Below, piece after piece: positions 1 to 8,103 of a stretch of DNA of 64,000 nucleotides. Numbering within the stretch: the first letter of the stretch is position 1; every line of letters begins with the position of its first letter. The notes under the pieces were generated by a model. That model was not told the origin of the DNA. It saw nothing but the letters and a program-made list of their open reading frames with translations, and ran no database searches. The stretch comes from CAMTUH01 sp947084935 (GTDB taxonomy: Bacteria > Pseudomonadota > Gammaproteobacteria > Coxiellales > Coxiellaceae): contig CAMTUH010000001.1 in the NCBI GenBank assembly GCA_947084935.1, positions 256,509 through 320,508 on the forward strand, read 5' to 3'. The translations under genes and the position numbers were made by a program.

Positions 1-525
1 GACACCCGATGTCACCGTTTGCGTCAATCCAAAAGGACTTCCAATGGCGACGACAAAATCACCCACTTTTAATTGATTGGAATCGCCGACGGTGATTGCA
101 GTGAGGTGATTGGCGTGTATTTGAATAACGGCAATATCAAAACCGTCGTCTTTACCGATTAATTTTGCGCGGTAGCGTCGCCCGTCTTTGAGCGTCACGA
201 TCATGATTTCTTGATCTTTGACGACGTGTGCGTTGGTGACGATGTAACCTTTTTCGGCATTAATAATCACACCCGAACCCACGCCGACGACTTTTGTCGG
301 GGGTGACGGATCGAGTTGCGGTTGCAGGGGGTTATCGGCTTGCGGAATAATTTTTTCAACGGCGATGTTGACTACGGCCGGGGTCGCGGTGCTTAACATT
401 GGTGCCAGACTGGGCATCGTTTTTCCAGCGACGTTGGAGGGTAGGTAAGCCATACCCAGTGCCAGTGAGGGTAACGGCAGGAGACTGAGTGTGCCCGCAA
501 GAATTAAGTGAGATAATTTCTTCAT
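1..525 (-). CDS. DegP/DegQ (HtrA)-like periplasmic serine protease, partial at left edge
   Basis: Only the first 175 codons are present; the C-terminal part lies beyond the window. The start ATG is at 525-523. The N-terminus has a signal peptide (MKK, then a hydrophobic stretch ending near SLALG). It is followed by the trypsin-like fold of HtrA proteases: a GVGSGVII strand, the catalytic His in TNAHVVK and the catalytic Asp in DDGFDIAVIQI, then VAIGSPFGLTQTVTSG leading towards the nucleophile Ser, which is cut off. HtrA proteases degrade or refold misfolded envelope proteins. The PDZ domains that would separate DegP from DegQ or DegS cannot be seen. The next gene, pgeF, is on the same strand and ends 48 bp upstream of this start. 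Confidence 0.9.
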   Translation of the reverse strand, partial: MKKLSHLILAGTLSLLPLPSLALGMAYLPSNVAGKTMPSLAPMLSTATPAVVNIAVEKIIPQADNPLQPQLDPSPPTKVVGVGSGVIINAEKGYIVTNAHVVKDQEIMIVTLKDGRRYRAKLIGKDDGFDIAVIQIHANHLTAITVGDSNQLKVGDFVVAIGSPFGLTQTVTSGV

Positions 526-573
526 ATTAACAACTCGATATCGGTGACATTAAAAGAACTTTATTCTACCGGT

Positions 574-1275
574 TTATGGCTTCACGATCCATATTAAAGT
601 GGCCATTCGGCCGGTGCGGCCGTTGTCGCGGCGGTGAGAGTAAAAACGGCGTTGGTCTTGGTAGGTGCAGAAGTTACCCCCGTAGAGCGCTGAAACGCCG
701 AGTTGGTTTAGGTCCAGGCGTGCCAAATGATACAGATCCGCTAACCATCGGTTCCGGTGCGGCTTAAACGCGACCGCGTATTGGGGATCCCGCTCGAGGT
801 AAGCCGTTCGAACTTCTTCGCCAACTTCGAACATTTCGGGTCCAATGGCTGGCCCTAGCCAAGCCAGAAGGTTCTCGGGAGGGACGCGCAGGTTTTGCAC
901 GGTGGCATCGATCACACCTTTCAATAAGCCGCGCCACCCGGCGTGGATGGCCGCGACGGCTCGGCCTTCCCGATCGGCGAGGAGGATGGGTAAACAGTCG
1001 GCGGTTAAAACGGCGCACACGCGATTTGTTTGGTGTGTGTATGAGGCGTCTGCCGTGGGGGAGTTACCTGCGAAACTTGTGTATGGGACATCTAATGAAA
1101 CCGCGACATTGCCATGGACCTGCTTCAACCAAATCGGTTCGTTGGGCAGCGATAGGTCTTGAATTAAATGCGCGTAAGGGCCAGTGCTCGAGCCCGATAG
1201 GCGGGTTGAGGTGTAAGCGCGAATGGAGTGGGGTGCTGGCCATTCTGGTTTGAGGTAATGATTATTGGTGGTCAC
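574..1275 (-). CDS. pgeF: PgeF/YfiH-type multicopper-oxidase-fold protein (laccase domain)
   Basis: 233 aa, the usual length for the YfiH/PgeF family (peptidoglycan editing factor; some members act as purine nucleoside phosphorylase or adenosine deaminase). Family motifs are in order: WLKQVHGN (first metal-ligand His), TADCLPILLAD (Cys ligand), AAIHAGWRGLLKGVI (second His) and the WLGPAIGPEMFEVGEEV signature. The start overlaps the end of rluD by 14 bp, the rluD-yfiH order known from enterobacteria, so the two are probably co-transcribed and translationally coupled. In E. coli PgeF prevents incorporation of the wrong amino acid into muropeptides; that role here is inferred from the family. 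Confidence 0.93.
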   Translation of the reverse strand: MTTNNHYLKPEWPAPHSIRAYTSTRLSGSSTGPYAHLIQDLSLPNEPIWLKQVHGNVAVSLDVPYTSFAGNSPTADASYTHQTNRVCAVLTADCLPILLADREGRAVAAIHAGWRGLLKGVIDATVQNLRVPPENLLAWLGPAIGPEMFEVGEEVRTAYLERDPQYAVAFKPHRNRWLADLYHLARLDLNQLGVSALYGGNFCTYQDQRRFYSHRRDNGRTGRMATLIWIVKP

Positions 1276-2227
1276 CGGCGTCTTCTCTTAATACTTCTAA
1301 TAAGTGTGCCATATCAGAAGGTAAAGGGGCACTCCATTCCATGCGCTCATGGGTTTTGGGATGGAGAAGCGCCAGTCGACAGGCGTGTAAGGCTTGACGA
1401 TGAAACGCCTGCAGGGTTGCTTTTAATTCGTGGGAAGCCTTCGCGGGAGGAGCCGTGTGTCGTCCATACGTGGTGTCGCCGACGATGGGGTAATGAATAT
1501 GCGTGAGGTGTACCCGAATTTGATGGGTTCGCCCCGTTTCTAATTGCACGTGAATATAAGTATGGGCGCGGTATCGTTCGAGAACGCGATAATGCGTAAC
1601 GGCTTCGCGGCCCGAATCCACAACCGCCATTTTGATTCGTTGCGTGGGGTGTCGTCCTATTTTTTCATTGACTGTGCCGCCCGCAATCATCACACCATTC
1701 ACAACCGCTTCGTATTCGCGCTGAATGTGTCGTAATTTCATTTGCTTCACTAAAAAATGGTGCACTTCTAAAGTGCGTGCGATCACCATTAATCCGGTGG
1801 TGTTTTTATCCAGGCGGTGAATGACGCCTGCGCGTGGCACGGATGCCAGTTGAGGATCGTGGTACAACAACGCGTTGACGAGTGTGTGGTCGGGAGTGCC
1901 CGCGCCGGGATGAACGACTAATCCTGCGGGTTTGTTGATGACGATGATGGCATTGTCTTCATAGATAATGTCGAGTGGGATTTCTTGAGGAAGCCATCGC
2001 TCGTCCGGCACAATTGGCGCAGTGATATCGATGATTTGATTTTCTTTGACGATTTCTCTTATTTTATTTTGAACGTTGCCGTCGACGGTGGCGTTTCCAG
2101 CGCGGATCCAGGTTTGGAATTGCGATCGCGAATACTGTGGAAATAATTGCGCGAGCGCGCGATCCAGCCGCAGGCCCGATAAATTTTTTGGAATCACTTC
2201 GTGTAATGTTATTGTGTTTTTGGTCAT
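1262..2227 (-). CDS. rluD: 23S rRNA pseudouridine synthase RluD
   Basis: 321 aa. An S4 RNA-binding domain at about residues 14-75 (LRLDRALAQLFPQYSRSQFQTWI) precedes an RluA-family catalytic domain. The catalytic Asp lies in GVIHRLDKNTTGLMV, and the conserved LETGRTHQIRVHL motif follows. RluD isomerises uridines in helix 69 of 23S rRNA. The assignment over RluC or RluA rests on the S4 domain, the length and linkage to pgeF. The start ATG at 2227 faces the divergent MATE gene across 48 bp, which hold a 14-bp perfect palindrome. Confidence 0.92.
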   Translation of the reverse strand: MTKNTITLHEVIPKNLSGLRLDRALAQLFPQYSRSQFQTWIRAGNATVDGNVQNKIREIVKENQIIDITAPIVPDERWLPQEIPLDIIYEDNAIIVINKPAGLVVHPGAGTPDHTLVNALLYHDPQLASVPRAGVIHRLDKNTTGLMVIARTLEVHHFLVKQMKLRHIQREYEAVVNGVMIAGGTVNEKIGRHPTQRIKMAVVDSGREAVTHYRVLERYRAHTYIHVQLETGRTHQIRVHLTHIHYPIVGDTTYGRHTAPPAKASHELKATLQAFHRQALHACRLALLHPKTHERMEWSAPLPSDMAHLLEVLREDAGDHQ

Positions 2228-2237
2228 GTCTTATATT

Positions 2238-2251
2238 GTATGGTACCATAC
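2238..2251. promoter_or_regulatory. 14-bp perfect palindrome in the rluD/MATE divergent region
   Basis: GTATGGTACCATAC is identical to its reverse complement and lies centrally in the 48-bp region between two divergent starts (2227 minus, 2276 plus). A TATATT-like -10 (about 2233-2238) overlaps its left edge. An operator for a dimeric regulator is plausible; no regulator can be named. Confidence 0.45.
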
Positions 2252-2275
2252 CCCGCTTTTCTTCGGTGATTCATC

Positions 2276-3667
2276 ATGTCGCAGGGCGATCTTTCAGTAC
2301 AGTCCGCGCAGCCATCCCAAAGCCTGTGGGAACTGATAAAACGAGTCATGCGCTTGGCCATGCCCATGGCGGGGTCGCGCTTGCTGCAAATGCTCAGCGG
2401 TTTTATTGGAATGTTGATGCTCGCGCATTTGGGGCATGGGGTATTGGCCGCGAGTGCACTCATGACGGCGACTCAAATCGCCATCCTCGTGACTTTTATC
2501 GCACTGTTGTTTTCCGTCGCGGTGGTGGTGGGGCAAGCATACGGCGCAGGAAAATTTTATGAAATTGGGACGATTATTCGAGAATCCTGTGTGCTCGCCC
2601 TGTTTTTATCGATCCCATTAATTATTTTATTCCTCTGTGTCGATCGTCTTTTGTTGTGGAGTGGGCAAATTCCAGGATTAGTTTCCTACGTCAGAACTTT
2701 TTTTCACGCATTGGTTTGGGGTACGCCCGCTTATGTTATTTTGGCGGCGCTGCAACAGGCGTGTTATGGAATGCTGAAACAAAAGTTTGTGATTATTGGA
2801 AACGTGATTTGTTTGAGTGTGTTTATTCCGACGGCATATGCATTAATTTATGGAGGGCTGGGAATTCCTGCCCAGGGTGTGGCGGGATTATCCTACGCAT
2901 TGGCCATTCAAACTTACTTGAACGTACTTTATATTGTGTTGGGCTTTTATTATTTGAAGCAATTTAAGCCACTTCAACTTTTTTCAAAGAGGAAAGATCG
3001 AAAGTGGTGTTATTTGCGTCAGCTCTTTGCAATCGGCTGGCCCATGAGCGTTCAGTTTGGCGGTGAGTTATTGGGATTTTTTGTGATTGCCATGATGATT
3101 GGTTGGTTGGGCACGAGTGCTCTTGCAGCTGCACAAGTGACACAACAGTGTATGTTTCTTTTTATTGTGCCTATGTTCGCTGTTGCGGAAGCGACCGGTA
3201 TTTTGGTGAGTCAATCGGTCGGTGGAAAACACTATCGAGATATTCAGCGTGAGACCAACGTTTGCGTTGGCGTGTCTATCAGTATTGCGGTTATTTTTAC
3301 CGTGATCTTTATTTTTTTTCCTAAGCTGTTGGCTTCGCTGTATTTAGACGTGAATGATCCGCATAATGCGATGACGGTGCATTTGATTAAAATATTATTT
3401 ATTATAGTTATTTTTCTACTCACTTTTGAATCGTGGCGCCATATTTTTACAGGAGCTTTGCGCGGCCTCTACGACACTCGATTTGCTATGTGGGTGGGAA
3501 TTATTTCGATTTGGGTGGTGTCGGTCCCGTTGGGTTATTTGTTGGGGTTTCCCGCACACTTGGGTGTGATTGGTTTTCGTCTTGCGTCTACATTGGCTTT
3601 GTTAATAGGCGCCTTGTTGGTGTATTGGCATTGGCGTATGCGCTTGCGTGAATTTAATCAGCGATGA
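2276..3667 (+). CDS. MATE family multidrug/organic cation efflux protein
   Basis: 463 aa, about 12 hydrophobic segments, typical of MATE (NorM-like) exporters that expel drugs or metabolites in exchange for Na+ or H+. Family features are the N-terminal RLAMPMAGSRLLQM helix, LGTSALAAAQV after the central loop, and the later FTGALRGLYDTR segment. The start ATG at 2276 was chosen because the hydrophilic N-terminus (MSQGDLSVQS) is followed directly by the first membrane helix. The 3' end overlaps the convergent aconitase gene by 10 bp. A polysaccharide flippase (Wzx) shares this superfamily, but the motifs fit MATE better and the gene is 10 kb from the glycan locus. Confidence 0.88.
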   Translation: MSQGDLSVQSAQPSQSLWELIKRVMRLAMPMAGSRLLQMLSGFIGMLMLAHLGHGVLAASALMTATQIAILVTFIALLFSVAVVVGQAYGAGKFYEIGTIIRESCVLALFLSIPLIILFLCVDRLLLWSGQIPGLVSYVRTFFHALVWGTPAYVILAALQQACYGMLKQKFVIIGNVICLSVFIPTAYALIYGGLGIPAQGVAGLSYALAIQTYLNVLYIVLGFYYLKQFKPLQLFSKRKDRKWCYLRQLFAIGWPMSVQFGGELLGFFVIAMMIGWLGTSALAAAQVTQQCMFLFIVPMFAVAEATGILVSQSVGGKHYRDIQRETNVCVGVSISIAVIFTVIFIFFPKLLASLYLDVNDPHNAMTVHLIKILFIIVIFLLTFESWRHIFTGALRGLYDTRFAMWVGIISIWVVSVPLGYLLGFPAHLGVIGFRLASTLALLIGALLVYWHWRMRLREFNQR

Positions 3668-5622
3668 CTTTTCTTTTTTACCCAATTGATTAGACTGCCG
3701 CACAGGATCACTTCTTTTTGCCTTTCAGATAAATCGTGATGCACCGTGATGGTTTTATTTTTGTTGACGATTTTAATCGTCAGATCGGCTTGTTCAGGGG
3801 CGTGATCTCGTTCTAAGATCTGGTGCAGATCGTCGATTGCGATTACATCGCCGACTTTAAGTAAGTCATAATCTTTCGGATTTTTAAAGGTTAATGGAAT
3901 AACACCGAAATTAACGAGATTTTGCCAGTGAATGCGCGCAAAACTTTTTGCGATGACGGCGCGTAATCCCAAATATCGGGGGGCCAGTGCCGCGTGTTCG
4001 CGGCTGGATCCTTGTCCGTAATTTTCACCCCCCACAATAATATGTCCGCCCGCGTCGCGTGTTTCAGTGGCGCGGTGATAGTACTCAGGATCAACGGCGT
4101 GAAATGAAAATTCGCTGATCTTGGGAATATTGCTGCGGTAGGGCAGCACTTTATTTCCCGCCGGTGAAATTTCATCTGTCGAGATGTTGTCACCCACCTT
4201 TAAAATCACCGGTAATTCAAAACTTTTTGGAATGGGCTCTAACGTCGGCAAGGTAACGATGTTGGGCCCCTTCACTAAAGGAATTTTTTTTGCTTTATCC
4301 AGAGGAAGTGGTTTTTCGAAACAGTTTTTATTTATATCCCGTTTTTTGGAGATTTTAATTTTGGGATAGGGAATGCGAAGGTCGCGAGGATCGGTGATCA
4401 CGCCCCTTAGTGCGGAGGCGGTTGCCGTTTCAGGGCTGCATAAAAATACGGAATCGTCGGGTGTTCCAGAGCGCCCTGGAAAATTACGCGGTACGGTACG
4501 TAAACTGTTTCTTCCGCTGGCGGGGGCTTGTCCCATACCGATACAACCGTTACAGCCGGCTTGGTGAATGCGTCCACCCGCATGAATCAGGTGTTCCAAA
4601 TGCCTGTCTTTCACGAGTTCTTCTAAGATCATTCGCGAAGAAGGATTAATATCGAAAGAGACGCCATTTTTAACGGTTTTCCCTTTTACCATTGCGGCGG
4701 AAATTGCAAAATCACGAAAGCCGGGATTGGCGGAGGAGCCGATGTACGCTTGATAGATTTCTTGACCCGCTAATTCTTTCACGGGAACCACGTTGCCGGG
4801 ACTTTGTGGTTTTGCTATTAACGGTACTAATTTAGATAAATTGATTTCATCCGTGCGGTCGTACGTGGCGTTTTTATCCGCGCTGAGTTCAATCCAATCT
4901 TTCCCACGACCGACGCTCTTCAAAAATTCTTTTATTTTTTCATCGGAGGGGAATACGGTGGTCGTTGCACCCAATTCCGCGCCCATGTTCGCAATGACGT
5001 GGCGATCCATTGCGGATAAATATTTTAAACCGGGTCCGTAATATTCGATGATGCATCCGACGCCGCCTTTTACGCCGTAACGACGCAGCATTTCCAAGAT
5101 AATGTCTTTTGCGCTGACCCAGTTCGGTAATTTTCCAGTTAATTTTACTCCGAAAATTTTGGGCATTTTGATATAAAGCGGATGTCCTGCAATGGCCATG
5201 GCCACTTCTAATCCACCCGATCCGATGGCGACCATTCCTAATGAACCGGCGGCACAGGTGTGGCTGTCCGACCCCGCTAAAGTTTTCCCGGGTTTTCCGA
5301 AGTTTTGCATGTGAACGGGGTGGCTGACGCCATTGCCGGGACGACTGAAATAAAAACCGAAACGTTTGGCGGCGCTTTCGAGAAACAGGTGGTCGTCGGG
5401 GTTTTTATAATCTTCTTGAATTAAGTTGTGGTCCACGTATTGTGCGGATAATTCGGCTTTGGTGCGTTCTAAGCCCATGGATTCTAGCTCTAACATGACG
5501 AGCGTTCCGGTGGCGTCTTGGCATAAAGTTTGGTCTATTTTGAGGGCAATTTCCGTGCCGGGGGTCATTTTCCCTTCCAGTAAATGTTTGCGAATGATTT
5601 TTTGCGCGACGTTCATGGCCAT
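3658..5622 (-). CDS. Aconitate hydratase, short (Aquifex-type) form
   Basis: 654 aa, much shorter than bacterial AcnA or AcnB (about 860-900 aa) and matching the Aquifex-type aconitase family, which has the same domains with shorter linkers. [4Fe-4S] ligands are visible as Cys in GSDSHTCAAGSLGM and the pair in AGCNGCIGMGQAP. The swivel domain carries ENYGQGSSREHAALAPRYLG and SFARIHWQNLVNFGVIPL. It should interconvert citrate and isocitrate in the TCA cycle. LeuCD or homoaconitase activity is possible, but those are normally split into two subunits and no leu genes are nearby. The start ATG at 5622 has a gGAGATAC stretch upstream as Shine-Dalgarno. Confidence 0.85.
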   Translation of the reverse strand: MAMNVAQKIIRKHLLEGKMTPGTEIALKIDQTLCQDATGTLVMLELESMGLERTKAELSAQYVDHNLIQEDYKNPDDHLFLESAAKRFGFYFSRPGNGVSHPVHMQNFGKPGKTLAGSDSHTCAAGSLGMVAIGSGGLEVAMAIAGHPLYIKMPKIFGVKLTGKLPNWVSAKDIILEMLRRYGVKGGVGCIIEYYGPGLKYLSAMDRHVIANMGAELGATTTVFPSDEKIKEFLKSVGRGKDWIELSADKNATYDRTDEINLSKLVPLIAKPQSPGNVVPVKELAGQEIYQAYIGSSANPGFRDFAISAAMVKGKTVKNGVSFDINPSSRMILEELVKDRHLEHLIHAGGRIHQAGCNGCIGMGQAPASGRNSLRTVPRNFPGRSGTPDDSVFLCSPETATASALRGVITDPRDLRIPYPKIKISKKRDINKNCFEKPLPLDKAKKIPLVKGPNIVTLPTLEPIPKSFELPVILKVGDNISTDEISPAGNKVLPYRSNIPKISEFSFHAVDPEYYHRATETRDAGGHIIVGGENYGQGSSREHAALAPRYLGLRAVIAKSFARIHWQNLVNFGVIPLTFKNPKDYDLLKVGDVIAIDDLHQILERDHAPEQADLTIKIVNKNKTITVHHDLSERQKEVILCGSLINWVKKKSHR

Positions 5623-5660
5623 GGGTGTATCTCCGTAAATGCCTACATCAAATTATAGTA

Positions 5661-5766
5661 CGTAGCCTGGGGTAGCCTTGATGGAGCCATGCGTAATCAA
5701 GGAATTCCTGGGTTACGCCTCGAAGCGTGGCTGCACCCAGGCTACAATTCGCTGCATCAAGGCTAC
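5661..5766. repeat. Family A palindromic repeat (GTAGCCTGGG...CAAGGCTAC), composite copy
   Basis: The copy has GTAGCC/GGCTAC ends and internal CCTGGGTTACG, CGAAGCGTGGCTGCACCCAGG and AATCAAGGAATTCC blocks shared with 16052-16134, 45464-45568, 61580-61661 and 63770-63846. It appears to be two copies partly nested. Its right end supplies the TAG stop codon of the minus-strand gene at 5763-6602. Confidence 0.85.
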
Positions 5767-6602
5767 GGTTCCTTTTTGGGGATAGGGACTTCTTTGACAA
5801 CTCCATCGTCGTCACTGATTAAGCCTTCGTGCCACGGCAGATCTCGGTAAGGCCCGTGCCCCGCTAAAGGAAAAATAGGGTATTTTATGATAGCAAAATA
5901 AGGGGAATAATCGAAATCGCTGGGCGTGAATAATTTGGGATTACGGTGAATCATTTCAACGTTGTGTTTATCGTCTTCACGGATCAAGGGCAGTATGGGA
6001 AATTTGATGGACGTGAATGCACTCGCGATCATGGCCGAACAAATATCTTGCGTGACTTTTCCGGGGGTCTCTTGTTCAAATAACGTGGATTTCCATCGGC
6101 GTGGAAGTAGATGGCTGCCCAAAAAAAAGCGGCCTAAATCCATAATATGTCGGAGGTTGTATTTATGTCCGAGGTGTCGGATGGCGTATCCGATTACCCG
6201 TTGTGCATCCGTGTGTGAAATACCCGTGGGTCGACAAATGCGAATATGGTGATGACGGTACTCGGTGATGGGCTGAATAATGGTGCCTTTGCCCAAGAGA
6301 CTTTCGATCAGGAGTTGTTTTCCCGCAGGACCGTGATAATAACGTCGGACTAATTGCCGCAATTCGGGATCTTCGATGCTGTGCAATCGACCGATGTATA
6401 ACGCGGAGTGCGTCCACGGGCTGTGCGTGATTCGCTTGATCATTTTGCTGATGCGATTAGTCCCTTCAACAAGCAATACATCACCGGGGATGATTTCGTG
6501 GCAGATCCGATCGAAATCGCTCAAGTAAGCGTGTCGTTCTTCACCGGACTCACTCGTCAAGTAAGCACTGATTTTTTTAAATAACCATTTGCCTAATCCC
6601 AT
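5763..6602 (-). CDS. YiiX/YebB-like permuted NlpC/P60 (papain-fold) protein
   Basis: 279 aa. It matches the circularly permuted NlpC/P60 family: GDVLLVEGTNRISKMIKRIT, then WTHSALYIGR with the catalytic His, and later VTQDICSAMIASAF with the nucleophile Cys. Family members are thiol hydrolases acting on acyl, amide or peptide bonds; the substrate here is unknown. No signal peptide is evident, so a cytoplasmic or translocated location cannot be decided. The start ATG at 6602 lies 10 bp beyond the purB stop, so both are probably in one transcript. The TAG stop (5765-5763) falls inside the terminal GGCTAC of a family A repeat, suggesting that the C-terminus was reshaped by the repeat. Confidence 0.8.
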   Translation of the reverse strand: MGLGKWLFKKISAYLTSESGEERHAYLSDFDRICHEIIPGDVLLVEGTNRISKMIKRITHSPWTHSALYIGRLHSIEDPELRQLVRRYYHGPAGKQLLIESLLGKGTIIQPITEYRHHHIRICRPTGISHTDAQRVIGYAIRHLGHKYNLRHIMDLGRFFLGSHLLPRRWKSTLFEQETPGKVTQDICSAMIASAFTSIKFPILPLIREDDKHNVEMIHRNPKLFTPSDFDYSPYFAIIKYPIFPLAGHGPYRDLPWHEGLISDDDGVVKEVPIPKKEP

Positions 6603-6612
6603 GGCGATTATT

Positions 6613-7983
6613 TCATCCTATTTTTTTTGTTAATTTTTCTGCGAATCCAACGTAATTTTGCGGCGTGAGTGTCAGCAATTGTTTTTTAGTTTCCTTGGGT
6701 AACGGTAGTTCATTAATTAATTTTAAAAATTGATTTTTATCAAAAGATTTCCCGCGCGTCAGTATTTTTAGTTTTTCGTAAGCCTCACTGATTCCATACC
6801 GTCGCATGACGGTTTGAACGGCTTCTGCGACTACTTCCCAACGTGTTTCCAAATCGTGTTTGATCTGGGATTCATTCACGCTCAATTTACTTAAGCCTTT
6901 ATTTATCGATTGATACGCAATCAGCGAGTAACCAAAAGCCGTTCCGCAGTTGCGCATCACCGTAGAATCGCTGAGATCGCGTTGCCAACGAGAAATCGGC
7001 AATTTGTTGGATAGATGATTGAGTAAGGCGTTTGCCAAGCCGAGATTTCCTTCCGCATTTTCAAAATCAATTGGGTTAATTTTATGCGGCATGGTTGAAG
7101 AGCCAATTTCACCAGCGACCGATTTTTGTTGGAAATAACCCAAACTGATATAACCCCAAAAATCGCGACACGTATTGATCAGAATATTATTCAATCGAGA
7201 AATGACGTGAAATAATTCCGCTAACCGATCGTGTGGTTCGATTTGCGTGGTGTATTCATTATTTTCTAGCCCCAAGGATTCAACGAAACGCCGGCTGACG
7301 GAAGGCCAATCGACTTTGGGATACGCGACGCGGTGTGCGTTAAAGTTCCCAACGGCTCCATTCATTTTTCCAGTTAATGGCAGGTCTGATAGGCGTTGGT
7401 ATTGATCATTTAAACGCGCGACAAAATTTGCTATTTCTTTTCCCAGCGTGGTGGGAGTGGCCGGTTGGCCGTGGGTCCTTGACAGCATCGCCATACCCGC
7501 GTTTTTTGTAGCTAAGCGTTCGAGCGCGTCGATGAGTTGCTCCAAAGCGGGCAAGAGTATCTTGTCCCGAGTGTCTGTGAACATCAAAGAATATGAAAGG
7601 TTATTGATGTCTTCGGAGGTGCAGCCAAAGTGAATGAAGGGGATCAACGGCTTGAGCGTCACGTCTTTCTTGAACTGTTGCTGTAAGAAATATTCAACCG
7701 CCTTAACGTCGTGATTGGTTTTTCGTTCGATGGTTTTGATCATTTCTGCGTTTTTCAGGCTAAAAGCGGAGGCAATTTGTTCTAATTTTTTACAATCGGA
7801 GGCGCGGAGCGGAGGGATTTCGGGTATTTGTTTTTCTTTGCTGAGCCAAATCAGCCAGCGGATTTCAATCAGGACGCGATAACGAACGAGACCGTATTCA
7901 CTTAATAGTGGCCTTAGCTTGGAAAGTTTTTCTTGATAGCGCCCATCCAGTGGCGACAGTGCAGTTAGTGGTGTTAACTCCAT
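6613..7983 (-). CDS. purB: Adenylosuccinate lyase
   Basis: 456 aa, the normal length of gammaproteobacterial PurB. The fumarase/aspartase superfamily signature SSTMPHKINPIDFENAEGN is present, with the catalytic-loop Ser, TSEDINN and SRTHGQPATPTTLGKE. It cleaves SAICAR to AICAR and adenylosuccinate to AMP, each with release of fumarate, in purine synthesis. The N-terminus (MELTPLTALSPLDGRYQEK) is typical and fixes the start at 7983. The gene is divergent from the secreted protein at 8104 and followed 10 bp later by the YiiX-like gene. Confidence 0.97.
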   Translation of the reverse strand: MELTPLTALSPLDGRYQEKLSKLRPLLSEYGLVRYRVLIEIRWLIWLSKEKQIPEIPPLRASDCKKLEQIASAFSLKNAEMIKTIERKTNHDVKAVEYFLQQQFKKDVTLKPLIPFIHFGCTSEDINNLSYSLMFTDTRDKILLPALEQLIDALERLATKNAGMAMLSRTHGQPATPTTLGKEIANFVARLNDQYQRLSDLPLTGKMNGAVGNFNAHRVAYPKVDWPSVSRRFVESLGLENNEYTTQIEPHDRLAELFHVISRLNNILINTCRDFWGYISLGYFQQKSVAGEIGSSTMPHKINPIDFENAEGNLGLANALLNHLSNKLPISRWQRDLSDSTVMRNCGTAFGYSLIAYQSINKGLSKLSVNESQIKHDLETRWEVVAEAVQTVMRRYGISEAYEKLKILTRGKSFDKNQFLKLINELPLPKETKKQLLTLTPQNYVGFAEKLTKKIG

Positions 7984-8036
7984 ATTTTAAATAGTACACG
8001 AGTCGGTTCGGGTCGTACAGTTTTCTAACCACGGTA

Positions 8037-8064
8037 TTGCTCGGTTTCAATGTCGTGTTATAAA
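8037..8064 (+). promoter_or_regulatory. Candidate sigma-70 promoter for the secreted-protein gene
   Basis: TTGCTC at 8037-8042 and TATAAA at 8059-8064 are separated by 16 bp. The site lies in the 120-bp divergent region upstream of the ATG at 8104, whose Shine-Dalgarno is AAAGGAGGG at about 8092-8100. Confidence 0.5.
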
Positions 8065-8103
8065 TCAGAAACTCGTTCGATTTACACCCCTAAAGGAGGG
8101 TTC

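Noticed and set aside
2276..3667. MATE protein as the Wzx flippase of the glycan locus
   Set aside because: Far from the locus and with motifs closer to MATE efflux pumps.
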